NCBI GenBank assembly: GCA_007129225.1
Contig: SKVX01000095.1
Coordinates: 1-8,982 of the forward strand
Origin: Halomonas sp.
GTDB taxonomy: Bacteria > Pseudomonadota > Gammaproteobacteria > Pseudomonadales > Halomonadaceae
Direction: 5' to 3'
DNA length: 8,982 nucleotides
How positions within the stretch are numbered: position 1 is the first letter of the stretch; each line of letters begins with the position of its first letter. Below the pieces are notes generated by a model, which searched no databases, was not told the origin of the DNA, and saw nothing but the letters and a program-made list of their open reading frames with translations. This document shows positions 1 through 6,897 of the stretch, piece after piece. A program made the translations under genes and the position numbers.

Positions 1-6
1 TACAAT
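1..6 (+). promoter_or_regulatory. candidate -10 box of the metY promoter
   Basis: TACAAT at the very left edge matches the sigma-70 -10 consensus at five of six positions. It lies 16 bp before the mature tRNA 5' end, which would put the transcription start near 12-14 and leave a short 5' extension for RNase P to remove. The bases just after the box (CGCCGACC) are GC-rich, as in discriminators of stringently controlled stable-RNA promoters. The -35 region is outside the window, so the promoter cannot be confirmed. Confidence 0.5.
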
Positions 7-22
7 CGCCGACCTGGAATGT

Positions 23-99
<77 letters not shown>

Positions 100-110
100 T
101 TTTCCGGTCA

Positions 111-128
111 GCTGTCTTGCGAGGCAGT
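111..128 (+). other. small hairpin downstream of metY
   Basis: CTGTCT (112-117) pairs with AGGCAG (122-127) through one G:U wobble, across the tetraloop TGCG. A further G:U pair can close it at 111/128. No T-run follows, so it is not an intrinsic terminator. It could be a processing or stability element between the tRNA 3' end and the terminator. The role is a guess. Confidence 0.35.
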
Positions 129-163
129 CATGAGCGCCGAAGTGGTACTACAGGTTTCTTGTG

Positions 164-192
164 AAAGGCCCCTTCCTGCGAAGGGGCTTTTT
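164..192 (+). terminator. intrinsic terminator between metY and rimP
   Basis: GCCCCTT (168-174) pairs perfectly with AAGGGGC (181-187) around the 6-nt loop CCTGCG. The stem is followed by five T residues (188-192), and the upstream AAA (164-166) can extend it. This is a textbook Rho-independent terminator. It lies upstream of the five translated genes rimP to truB, and no clear promoter is visible between it and rimP, so expression probably depends on partial read-through. That would let tRNA output exceed protein-gene output. E. coli also has termination signals between metY and rimP. Confidence 0.88.
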
Positions 193-300
193 GTTAGCAG
201 CTTACTGTCGGTTAGGGCCGGCAGCGCTTATCCGGGCAACGCCAATCAGCCACCTAGCTTTCCTGTTTACTCCCGGCCAGGTGCCTGATGCAACGGCTGT

Positions 301-305
301 AGGAG
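301..305 (+). promoter_or_regulatory. ribosome binding site of rimP that fixes its GTG start
   Basis: AGGAG sits 8 nt before the GTG at 314. It is the only good Shine-Dalgarno sequence ahead of the conserved part of RimP. It decides against a longer in-frame reading from 161, which would begin inside the terminator hairpin. Confidence 0.8.
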
Positions 306-313
306 CTTTCTCT

Positions 314-775
314 GTGGCACTCAAGGACGCTGCGCTTTATGCGCTGATCGAGCCGGTGGTCACCGCCATGGGTTTCGAGCTCTGGGGCATCGACTATCGC
401 CCCCAGGGCAAGCATTCCCGTGTTGTGATCTACATTGATCATGCCGAGGGTGTGAGCGTGGACCATTGCGCTGATATCAGTCGCCAGGTCAGCGCCGTGC
501 TCGACGTGGAAGACCCCATACCGGGTGAATATCGCCTGGAGGTGTCGTCGCCGGGCATGGATCGTCCGCTCTTCACCCTCGACCACTTCGCCCGTTTTGC
601 GGGACATCAGGTGGCACTGAAGCTGCGGGTACCCTTCGATGGGCGACGCAAGTTCCAGGGCCTGCTGGCCGGCATCGAGGAGGACGAGGTGCTGTTGCAG
701 CAGGACGGCGAAGAGTATTGCTTTCCCATCGAAAGCATCGACCAGGCACGAGTGGTGCCCCGGTTCGAAGACTGA
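314..775 (+). CDS. rimP: ribosome maturation factor RimP
   Basis: RimP (formerly YhbC/P15a) binds the free 30S subunit in the cytoplasm and is needed for efficient late maturation. The 153-residue product is close to the 150 residues of E. coli RimP. It shows the N-terminal alpha/beta domain (about residues 5-75), the conserved VSAVLDVED stretch (59-67), the family signature SSPGMDRPLF (78-87), and a C-terminal SH3-like domain (about 88-150). I chose GTG at 314 because AGGAG lies 8 nt upstream and the alignment with known RimP begins there. The frame stays open upstream to 161, but that segment crosses the terminator and has no family similarity. The gene is the first protein gene of the cluster, and nusA follows after 40 bp. 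Confidence 0.96.
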   Translation: MALKDAALYALIEPVVTAMGFELWGIDYRPQGKHSRVVIYIDHAEGVSVDHCADISRQVSAVLDVEDPIPGEYRLEVSSPGMDRPLFTLDHFARFAGHQVALKLRVPFDGRRKFQGLLAGIEEDEVLLQQDGEEYCFPIESIDQARVVPRFED

Positions 776-815
776 GGTCGGTGCATATGGACAGGTTTTC
801 TGGCGAGGCAAAGGC

Positions 816-2309
816 ATGAGTAAAGAAATTCTGACGGTCGTCGATGCGATCTCCAATGAAAAAGGCGTGCCCCGCGACGTGATCTTCGAGGCCGTCGAGG
901 CGGCTCTGGCCAGCGCATCACGCAAGCGCTTCGAGGGTCGGGAAGTCAGCGTGCGCGTTCACATCGACCGCTACACCGGCGAATACGAGACATTCCGTCG
1001 CTGGGAAGTGGTGGAGGACGACGAGTTCGAGAACCCCGACGCCGAGATCAAGGAATCCTTCGCCGAGCGCCGCGATCCGCCGCTCAAGCGGGGCGATGTG
1101 GTCGAGGAGCAGATCGAGAATGCCGCCTTCGGCCGTATCGCCGCCCAGACCGCCAAGCAGGTCATCGTGCAGAAGGTGCGCGAGGCCGAGCGGGCCGAAG
1201 TGGTGCGCCAGTACGCCGAGCGCGAAGGTGAGCTGGTCGCCGGCATCGTCAAGAAGACCACCCGCGACGGCCTGATCATCGACCTGGGCGACAACGCGGA
1301 AGCCTTCCTGCCCCGCAGCGAGATGATTCCCGGCGAGCGCTACCGCATGAACGATCGGGTGCGGGCACTGCTGACCAAGGTCGATGCCGATGCACGTGGT
1401 GCCCAGTTGATTCTGTCGCGCACCTGCCCGGAGCTGATCATCGAACTGTTCAAGATCGAGGTGCCGGAGATCGCCGAGCAGCTCATCGAGATCAAGGGTG
1501 CCGCGCGCGATCCCGGCTCCCGGGCCAAGATCGCGGTCAAGACCAACGACCGGCGCATCGACCCGGTGGGCGCCTGCGTCGGCATGCGCGGCTCGCGGGT
1601 GCAGGCGGTATCCAGCGAGCTGCAGAACGAGCGGGTCGACATCATCCTGTGGGATGACAATCCGGCCCAGCTGGTCATCAATGCCATGGCGCCGGCGGAT
1701 GTCGGCTCGATCCTCGTCGACGAGGACGCGCATGCCATGGACGTGGCCGTCGCCGAGGACAACCTGGCCCAGGCCATCGGCCGTAGCGGCCAGAACGTGC
1801 GCCTGGCCTCGGAGCTCACCGGATGGCGGATCAACGTCATGACCGAGAACGAGGCCGAAGACAAGCGAGAGCAGGAGATCGATAGCCTGGTCGAGCATTT
1901 CATTCAGCATCTGGATATCGAGGATGACCTCGCCCGGCTGCTGGTGGAGGAGGCGTTCACCACGCTGGAAGAGATCGCCTACGTGCCCCTCGAGGAAATT
2001 CTCGAGATCGAGGAGCTCGATGAGGAACTGGTGGAAGATCTGCGCGCGCGTGCCAAGGATGAACTGCTGAACCTGGCCATCGCCTCCGAAGAGGCGCTGG
2101 ACGGTGCTCAGCCGGCCGACGACCTGCTGGAAATGGAGGGCATGGAGCGTCATCTGGCCTTCATTCTGGCGAGCCGCGGCATTGTCACCATGGAGGACCT
2201 CGCCGAGCAGTCCGTCGACGATCTGATGGACATCGAGGGCATGGACGAGGAGCGCGCTGCATCACTGATCATGACTGCCCGTGCGCCCTGGTTCGAGAAC
2301 GAACAGTAA
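816..2309 (+). CDS. nusA: transcription termination/antitermination factor NusA
   Basis: NusA binds RNA polymerase, promotes pausing and hairpin-dependent termination, and takes part in N-type and rRNA antitermination complexes. The product has 497 residues (E. coli 495). Domains in order are: polymerase-binding N-terminal domain (1 to about 130), S1 domain (about 138-200), two KH domains with GxxG loops GMRG (256-259) and GRSG (322-325), and two acidic repeats, AR1 (about 366-425) and AR2 (about 434-495). AR repeats of this kind contact the alpha-subunit C-terminal domain and phage N protein in E. coli. ATG at 816 has GAGG 7 nt upstream and begins MSKEIL, matching the family N terminus. An in-frame extension upstream overlaps rimP in another frame and is rejected. 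NusA could itself influence the terminator ahead of rimP, giving feedback on the cluster. That is inference. Confidence 0.98.
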   Translation: MSKEILTVVDAISNEKGVPRDVIFEAVEAALASASRKRFEGREVSVRVHIDRYTGEYETFRRWEVVEDDEFENPDAEIKESFAERRDPPLKRGDVVEEQIENAAFGRIAAQTAKQVIVQKVREAERAEVVRQYAEREGELVAGIVKKTTRDGLIIDLGDNAEAFLPRSEMIPGERYRMNDRVRALLTKVDADARGAQLILSRTCPELIIELFKIEVPEIAEQLIEIKGAARDPGSRAKIAVKTNDRRIDPVGACVGMRGSRVQAVSSELQNERVDIILWDDNPAQLVINAMAPADVGSILVDEDAHAMDVAVAEDNLAQAIGRSGQNVRLASELTGWRINVMTENEAEDKREQEIDSLVEHFIQHLDIEDDLARLLVEEAFTTLEEIAYVPLEEILEIEELDEELVEDLRARAKDELLNLAIASEEALDGAQPADDLLEMEGMERHLAFILASRGIVTMEDLAEQSVDDLMDIEGMDEERAASLIMTARAPWFENEQ

Positions 2310-2336
2310 ACGGGTCACGGGCTGAGGAGGGTCAAC

Positions 2337-4871
2337 ATGTCAGAAATGACCGTTAAAGATTTTGCAGCGAAGGTAGGGCGCGACGTCCCCCGCCTGCTGG
2401 AACAGATGAAAGAAGCCGGGCTCGAGCACAAGGCCGAGTCTGATGCGGTGTCCGAGGAGGACAAGCGTCAGCTGCTCGACTATCTCACCAAGAGCCATGG
2501 TGGCGACGGTGCTGCGGGGGCCAAGAATCGCATTACCTTGACCCGCAAGACCAGGAGCCGCATCAAGACCGGTGAGCGGGGCAAGACCATCGAGGTTCAG
2601 GTGCGCAAGAAGCGGACCTACGTCAAGCGTGCCGAGGATGAGGCACCGCCCCCGGAGCCGGCGGAGGATGCCGGTCCGCGCCAGCTGGTAGGCGACATGG
2701 CGGATTCACGGGCCAAGCGCGAAGCGCAGGATGCCGAGGACGCCAAGGAGCGTGCCGCCGAGCGTCAGGCCCGTGAAGAGGCCGCCAAGGCCGAGGCCGC
2801 AGCGCCCGCACCCACCGAGCAGCCTGCCAAGGCCGCCGAGGTGCCGCAGATCCCGGTCCCCGAGCTGGAGCCGTCGGAACCTTCGGCAGAGCCCCCGGCT
2901 CCGCCCAAGGAGGGTCGCAGCGATCGCCGCACGGCGCCGCCGAAGAAGACGGCTGCCAAGAAGGGGCGGGGTCGTGACGATGAGGATCGTGGCGATCGCG
3001 AGGAGCGCCGTCGCGGTGGCGCCGCCAAGAAGGCCAAGCGCTCTGAGCGCCGTGGCAGTCGTCGCGGTGGTTCCCAGGGCGGTGGCCAGCACGGTTTCCA
3101 GAAGCCGACGCAGCCGATCGTGCGCGAAGTCTCCATCCCGGAGTCGATCAGCGTCGCCGAGCTCGCCGACAAGATGTCGATCAAGGCCAACGAGGTCATC
3201 AAGGCGATGTTCACCATGGGTGCGGCGGTGACCATCAACCAGACTATCGATCAGGACACCGCGGCCATCGTGGTCGAGGAGATGGGCCACAAGCCCAAGC
3301 TGGTCAAGGACGATGCACTGGAAACCGAAGTGCTTTCCGGCATCTCCTATGAAGGCGAAGAAATCACCCGTTCGCCGGTGGTCACGGTCATGGGGCACGT
3401 CGACCACGGAAAGACCTCGCTGCTCGACTATATCCGCAAGGCCAAGGTGGCGACCGGTGAGGCTGGTGGCATCACCCAGCATATCGGCGCCTATCACGTG
3501 GAAGACCAGCACGGCGGCGTGACCTTCCTCGACACCCCGGGCCACGCGGCGTTCACCGCCATGCGTGCACGCGGTGCCAAGGCCACCGACGTGGTCATCC
3601 TGGTGGTGGCGGCCGACGATGGCGTCATGCCCCAGACCATCGAGGCGATCGAGCACTCCAAGGCAGCCGAAGTGCCGATGGTGGTGGCGGTCAACAAGAT
3701 CGACAAGGAAGGCGCGGACTTCGACCGTATCCGCAACGAGCTTTCCCAGCATGGGGTCATTTCCGAGGACTGGGGTGGCGATACCCAGTTCGTTCACGTC
3801 TCGGCCAAGACCGGCGACGGCATCGAGGAGCTGCTGGAGGCGATCCAGCTGGTTTCCGAAGTCCTCGAGCTCAAGGCGGTGCCCGAAGCGCCCGGCAAGG
3901 GTGTGGTAGTCGAGTCGCGTCTCGACAGGGGCCGCGGCCCGGTGGCCACCGTGCTGGTACAGAACGGTACCCTGCGCAAGGGCGACATCGTCCTGGCCGG
4001 CCTGCACTACGGCCGCGTGCGTGCGCTGACCAATGAACTCGGCCAGCAGGTCGACGCCGTGGGGCCGGCGATGCCGGTGGAAATCCAGGGCCTCGATGGC
4101 ACGCCGGATGCCGGTGATGACTTCATGGTCGTGGCCGACGAGAAGAAGGCCCGCGAGGTCGCCAACTTCCGTCAGGGCAAGTACCGCGAAGTGCGCCTGG
4201 CGCGTCAGCAGAAGGCCAAGCTGGAGAACATGTTCAGCCAGATGGGCCAGGACGAGGTGGCCAAGGTCAACATCGTGCTGAAGGCCGATGTGCAGGGATC
4301 GCTGGAAGCCATCAAGGGCGCCTTGGAAGAACTCTCCACCGGCGAAGTCGAAGTGGCCGTGGTCTCCTCCGGCGTGGGCGGCATCACCGGTACCGATGCC
4401 AACCTGGCGCTGGCCTCCGAGGCCATCGTGGTGGGCTTCAACGTCCGTGCCGATGCGGCCGCCCGCGAGATCATCGAACGTGAAGGCTTGGATCTGCGCT
4501 ACTACAGCGTGATCTATCAGCTGATCGACGAGGTCAAGCAGGCCATGAGCGGCATGCTGGCACCGGAGTGGAAGGAAGAGATCGTCGGCGTAGCCGAGGT
4601 TCGTGACGTCTTCCGCGCACCGAAGATCGGCGCCGTGGCGGGCTGCATGGTGGTCGAGGGCAGCGTGCATCGCAACAAGAAGATCCGCGTGCTGCGCGAC
4701 AACGTGGTCATCTACGAGGGTGAGCTCGAGTCCCTGCGTCGCTTCAAGGACGATGTCAACGAAGTGCGTAATGGCATGGAGTGTGGCATCGGCGTGAAGA
4801 ACTACAATGACGTTCAGGTTGGCGACAAGATCGAAGTCTTCGATCAGGTCAAGGTCGAGCGGACGCTCTAA
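2337..4871 (+). CDS. infB: translation initiation factor IF-2
   Basis: IF2 is the GTPase that brings fMet-tRNA to the 30S P site and promotes 50S joining. The 844-residue product (E. coli 890) has an IF2N domain (1 to about 50), a disordered linker (about 100-255), a second IF2N-type module (about 266-325) and the G domain. G motifs are GHVDHGKT (353-360), DTPGH (399-403), NKID (453-456) and SAKTG (489-493). Domain II, domain III and the fMet-tRNA-binding C2 domain (VAGCMV at 767-772) follow. The linker is first rich in Ala, Pro and Glu, then in Arg, Lys and Gly. The start ATG has AGGAGG 6 nt upstream, the strongest Shine-Dalgarno in the window. The N-terminal residues align with other IF2 proteins from this Met rather than the Met at codon 4. 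Shorter internal-start isoforms, known in E. coli, are possible. Confidence 0.98.
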   Translation: MSEMTVKDFAAKVGRDVPRLLEQMKEAGLEHKAESDAVSEEDKRQLLDYLTKSHGGDGAAGAKNRITLTRKTRSRIKTGERGKTIEVQVRKKRTYVKRAEDEAPPPEPAEDAGPRQLVGDMADSRAKREAQDAEDAKERAAERQAREEAAKAEAAAPAPTEQPAKAAEVPQIPVPELEPSEPSAEPPAPPKEGRSDRRTAPPKKTAAKKGRGRDDEDRGDREERRRGGAAKKAKRSERRGSRRGGSQGGGQHGFQKPTQPIVREVSIPESISVAELADKMSIKANEVIKAMFTMGAAVTINQTIDQDTAAIVVEEMGHKPKLVKDDALETEVLSGISYEGEEITRSPVVTVMGHVDHGKTSLLDYIRKAKVATGEAGGITQHIGAYHVEDQHGGVTFLDTPGHAAFTAMRARGAKATDVVILVVAADDGVMPQTIEAIEHSKAAEVPMVVAVNKIDKEGADFDRIRNELSQHGVISEDWGGDTQFVHVSAKTGDGIEELLEAIQLVSEVLELKAVPEAPGKGVVVESRLDRGRGPVATVLVQNGTLRKGDIVLAGLHYGRVRALTNELGQQVDAVGPAMPVEIQGLDGTPDAGDDFMVVADEKKAREVANFRQGKYREVRLARQQKAKLENMFSQMGQDEVAKVNIVLKADVQGSLEAIKGALEELSTGEVEVAVVSSGVGGITGTDANLALASEAIVVGFNVRADAAAREIIEREGLDLRYYSVIYQLIDEVKQAMSGMLAPEWKEEIVGVAEVRDVFRAPKIGAVAGCMVVEGSVHRNKKIRVLRDNVVIYEGELESLRRFKDDVNEVRNGMECGIGVKNYNDVQVGDKIEVFDQVKVERTL

Positions 4872-4889
4872 CCGGCCAAGGAGTCGAGC

Positions 4890-5345
4890 ATGCGCGAATT
4901 CAAGCGTACCGACCGTGTGGGCGATCAGCTGCAGAAGGAGCTGGCGGTGCTGATCCAGCGCGAGGTCAAGGACCCGCGCCTGGGGATGGTCACGGTGAGT
5001 GGCGTCGAGGTCAGTCGTGACCTTGGCTATGCCGACGTGCACGTGACCCTGCTGGGCGAAGAGGATCCCGAGCGCATCCGGGAGAATCTCAAGGTGCTCA
5101 AGCAGGCCGCGGGTTTCCTGCGTAGCCAGGTGGCCCGGCGGATCAAGCTGCGCCACGTCCCGGAGCTGCGCTTTCATTACGATGAGAGCGTGGTGCGTGG
5201 CCAACGGCTGTCGTCGCTGATCGACGAGGCGGTCTCCCGCGATCGTGCCCGTAACGAGGCGGAGGATGGCGAGACCTCCGGCAGTCACGACAGCGATGTC
5301 GGTGACGGCCAGGCAGGCGGCGGCCACGAGGAAGAGAGGGACTGA
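4890..5345 (+). CDS. rbfA: 30S ribosome-binding factor A
   Basis: RbfA is a cold-shock-linked assembly factor that binds near the 16S rRNA 3' end and helps late 30S maturation. The 151-residue product carries the single KH-like fold of the family. Strand motif LGYADVHVTLLG is at 45-56, the kinked helix contains QAAGFLRSQ (72-80), and the PELRFHYDES strand is at 91-100. E. coli RbfA has 133 residues. The extra length is a low-complexity C-terminal tail (about 117-151) rich in Asp, Glu, Gly and His, probably disordered. ATG at 4890 has AAGGAG 6 nt upstream, 18 bp after infB. Its stop overlaps the truB start in TGATG. RimP, RbfA and S15 in one cluster all serve the 30S subunit. Confidence 0.97.
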   Translation: MREFKRTDRVGDQLQKELAVLIQREVKDPRLGMVTVSGVEVSRDLGYADVHVTLLGEEDPERIRENLKVLKQAAGFLRSQVARRIKLRHVPELRFHYDESVVRGQRLSSLIDEAVSRDRARNEAEDGETSGSHDSDVGDGQAGGGHEEERD

Positions 5346-6271
5346 TGGCGCGTCGTCGCCGTGGTCTGCCGGTCAACGGGGTGCTGCTGCTCGATAAACC
5401 CCAGGGTGCGTCGAGCAACCATGCCCTGCAGCGTGCCCGACGCCTGTTCCAGGCACAGAAGGCGGGCCACACCGGCACCCTCGACCCGATGGCGACGGGG
5501 CTGTTGCCGGTCTGCTTCGGCGAGGCGACCAAGTTCTCCTCGTTCCTGCTGGAGGCCGACAAGGTCTATCGCACCCGCGTCCAGCTGGGTGTGGTGACCG
5601 ACACCGGCGACGCCGAAGGAGAAGTGGTCGAACGCCAGGCGGTGCCGGCACTGAGCGAGGCGGACATTGAGGCGGTGCTGGCGCGTTTTCGCGGCGAGAT
5701 CGAACAAGTGCCGCCCATGTACTCGGCGCTCAAGCATCAGGGACGCAAGCTCTACGAGCTGGCGCGCGAGGGCAAGACGGTGGAGCGTGCAGCCCGACGC
5801 GTGACGGTGTATGATGCGCGCCTTCTGGCCCACGATGGCGATGCCTTCACGCTGGAAGTGCGCTGCAGCAAGGGCACCTATATCCGAACCCTGGCCGAAG
5901 ACATCGGCCAGGCGCTCGGATGTGGCGCCCATATTACCGCGCTGCGGCGGCTCAAGACCGGGCCCTTCGACGCCAGCGAGATGGTGGCTTTCGATGGACT
6001 GGAGGCCCGCCCCGAGCAGGCTGACCTCGAGGCAAGGCTCTTGCCGGTGGATGTGCTGGTCGCGCATCTGCCGTCCCTCGACCTCGATGTCGAGGCCGTG
6101 AAGCGGCTGCAGCACGGGCAGTCGGCCGTCGTCTCGCCGAGCGCAATGGCGCCCGGCGAGACGACAAGACTCTATCACGACGGGACCTTTGTGGGTCTCG
6201 GCGTGGTCAAGGCGGCAGGGGAAATCGCCCCGCGTCGTCTGCTGAGTACCGCCACGGCGGACTCGGTGTGA
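5345..6271 (+). CDS. truB: tRNA pseudouridine(55) synthase TruB
   Basis: TruB isomerises uridine 55 in the T loop of elongator and initiator tRNAs and also acts as a tRNA-folding chaperone. The 308-residue product (E. coli 314) has the catalytic motif GHTGTLDPMATG with the nucleophile Asp47, the active-site Tyr75 in VYRTRVQLG, and the SKGTYIRTLAED motif (175-186) with Arg181. The C-terminal part (about 250-305) fits the small PUA-like domain. The ATG overlaps the rbfA stop by one base. The purine-rich AGAGG (5335-5339) lies 5 nt upstream, still inside rbfA, so translational coupling is likely. The start gives a basic MARRRRG leader before the conserved VNGVLLLDKP motif. Confidence 0.97.
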   Translation: MARRRRGLPVNGVLLLDKPQGASSNHALQRARRLFQAQKAGHTGTLDPMATGLLPVCFGEATKFSSFLLEADKVYRTRVQLGVVTDTGDAEGEVVERQAVPALSEADIEAVLARFRGEIEQVPPMYSALKHQGRKLYELAREGKTVERAARRVTVYDARLLAHDGDAFTLEVRCSKGTYIRTLAEDIGQALGCGAHITALRRLKTGPFDASEMVAFDGLEARPEQADLEARLLPVDVLVAHLPSLDLDVEAVKRLQHGQSAVVSPSAMAPGETTRLYHDGTFVGLGVVKAAGEIAPRRLLSTATADSV

Positions 6272-6276
6272 GACCA

Positions 6277-6290
6277 GCGCCTTAGGGCGC
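6277..6290 (+). other. GC hairpin just after truB
   Basis: GCGCC (6277-6281) and GGCGC (6286-6290) pair around the loop TTAG, 6 nt after the truB stop. No T-run follows, so it does not qualify as an intrinsic terminator. It could protect the 3' end of the upstream message or belong to the folded rpsO leader. Confidence 0.4.
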
Positions 6291-6295
6291 AGGCG

Positions 6296-6360
6296 TGGAG
6301 ACTGCAAATATGCGTGGTCTCCGACATTCATGACTCAGGCATATTGCTTACTGGAGAGAC
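6296..6360 (+). promoter_or_regulatory. folded rpsO leader with two competing pairings
   Basis: GGAGAC (6297-6302) pairs perfectly with GTCTCC (6317-6322), and the loop can add GCA/TGC (6304-6306 with 6311-6313). The same GTCTCC arm can instead pair with the rpsO Shine-Dalgarno region GGAGAGAC (6353-6360), as TCTCC/GGAGA or GTCTC/GAGAC. The two folds exclude each other, and the second would mask ribosome binding. E. coli S15 represses its own mRNA by trapping a pseudoknot at the start site, so an autoregulatory leader is expected here. The exact S15-binding fold cannot be read by eye. Confidence 0.4.
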
Positions 6361-6362
6361 AG

Positions 6363-6632
6363 ATGGCACTTACCGCCGAAAAGAAGGCCGAAATCGTCAA
6401 TGAATTCGGTCGTGGTGACAACGACACCGGTTCCCCCGAAGTGCAGGTAGCCCTGCTCAGCGCCAACATCGACGGCCTGCAGGATCACTTCAAGACCAAC
6501 AAGCAGGATCACCACTCACGTCGTGGCCTGATCCGCATGGTCAACCAGCGCCGCAAGCTGCTTGACTACCTGAAGCGCAAGGATTTCGAGCGTTATCAGG
6601 CACTTATCCAGCGTTTGGGCCTGCGTCGCTAA
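6363..6632 (+). CDS. rpsO: 30S ribosomal protein S15
   Basis: S15 is a primary 16S rRNA-binding protein that organises the central domain of the 30S subunit and contributes a bridge to 50S. The product has 89 residues, the same as E. coli S15. It has DTGSPEVQVALL (21-32) and the rRNA-contact motif DHHSRRGL (49-56), and ends in the basic RLGLRR. ATG at 6363 has GGAG (6353-6356) 6 nt upstream. An in-frame ATG at 6330 would add 11 residues that no S15 has and would include the Shine-Dalgarno. The gene is 91 bp after truB, a wider gap than elsewhere in the cluster. That fits a separate leader and perhaps a separate promoter, as in E. coli, although no convincing -35/-10 pair was found. Confidence 0.98.
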   Translation: MALTAEKKAEIVNEFGRGDNDTGSPEVQVALLSANIDGLQDHFKTNKQDHHSRRGLIRMVNQRRKLLDYLKRKDFERYQALIQRLGLRR

Positions 6633-6672
6633 GAAAAGGGTATTTCGCTACTGCGCTCGATGTTTTGGTAAA

Positions 6673-6767
6673 GGGCTGGTCGCCGGCGGTACCGAAGCGT
6701 CGGACCGTCGGAATCCTCAGTGTAGCGACCTGCACTGCGGTCAATGCGCTCCGGCGGCAACCAGCCT
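6673..6767 (+). ncRNA. candidate three-way-junction RNA element in the rpsO 3' UTR
   Basis: An outer stem joins 6673-6685 with 6755-6767, with about twelve pairs, one C:A mismatch and one G:U. Inside it lie two hairpins. The first pairs CGGT (6687-6690) and CCGA (6692-6695) with TCGG and ACCG (6700-6707), with A6691 bulged and loop AGCG. The second pairs CAGTGTA (6718-6724) with TGCACTG (6731-6737), loop GCGACC, extended by CC/GG at 6715-6716 with 6739-6740. The three helices are mutually compatible. The element sits 40 bp after rpsO and ahead of the terminator, so it would be carried in the rpsO 3' UTR. Function and conservation are unknown, and chance pairing in GC-rich DNA is possible. Confidence 0.4.
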
Positions 6768-6812
6768 CTCGTCGCTCGTAACGCGAAATCCTCCTTTTCT
6801 TCAGGTCATTCG

Positions 6813-6850
6813 AAACGGGTAGCCCCTCCGGGGCTGCCCGTTTTGTTGTT
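6813..6850 (+). terminator. intrinsic terminator after rpsO
   Basis: ACGGGTAGCCCC (6815-6826) pairs with GGGGCTGCCCGT (6830-6841) through one T:G wobble and a 3-nt loop, with AAA/TTT extending the base. TTTTGTTGTT follows. It should release many transcripts after rpsO while letting some continue into pnp, like the rpsO-pnp attenuator in E. coli. On the opposite strand the stem is followed by only three T residues, so it would be weak there. Confidence 0.93.
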
Positions 6851-6897
6851 TGTAGCGCCGGGATCAGGGGGCCGGGGATCTGTCGCCGGATTAGCCC

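Noticed and set aside
639..815. N-terminal extension of nusA by 59 codons.
   Set aside because: It overlaps rimP in a different frame, and the NusA family starts at MxKEIL, which matches the ATG at 816 with GAGG upstream.
2706..5327. An 873-codon open frame on the - strand antisense to infB and rbfA, and similar long - strand frames against nusA (918-2153), truB (5285-6331) and pnp (6986-8242).
   Set aside because: In every case the antisense codons coincide with the sense triplets. Stops in that frame need TTA, CTA or TCA codons in the sense gene, which GC-rich genes avoid, so long open frames arise without selection. The His/Leu/Asp-rich products resemble no family known to me.
6277..6290. 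Hairpin after truB as a terminator.
   Set aside because: It has five G/C pairs but no T-run, and rpsO follows closely. It is kept only as an unassigned hairpin.
6282..6345. Promoter for rpsO.
   Set aside because: CATATT (6340-6345) resembles a -10 box but has no -35 partner and would leave almost no leader. The AAATAT/CAAATA region near 6305-6311 matches the consensus too poorly.
6330..6362. An upstream in-frame ATG that would lengthen S15 by 11 residues.
   Set aside because: S15 has 89 residues from the ATG at 6363, which has a well-spaced GGAG. The extension would place that ribosome binding site inside the coding sequence.
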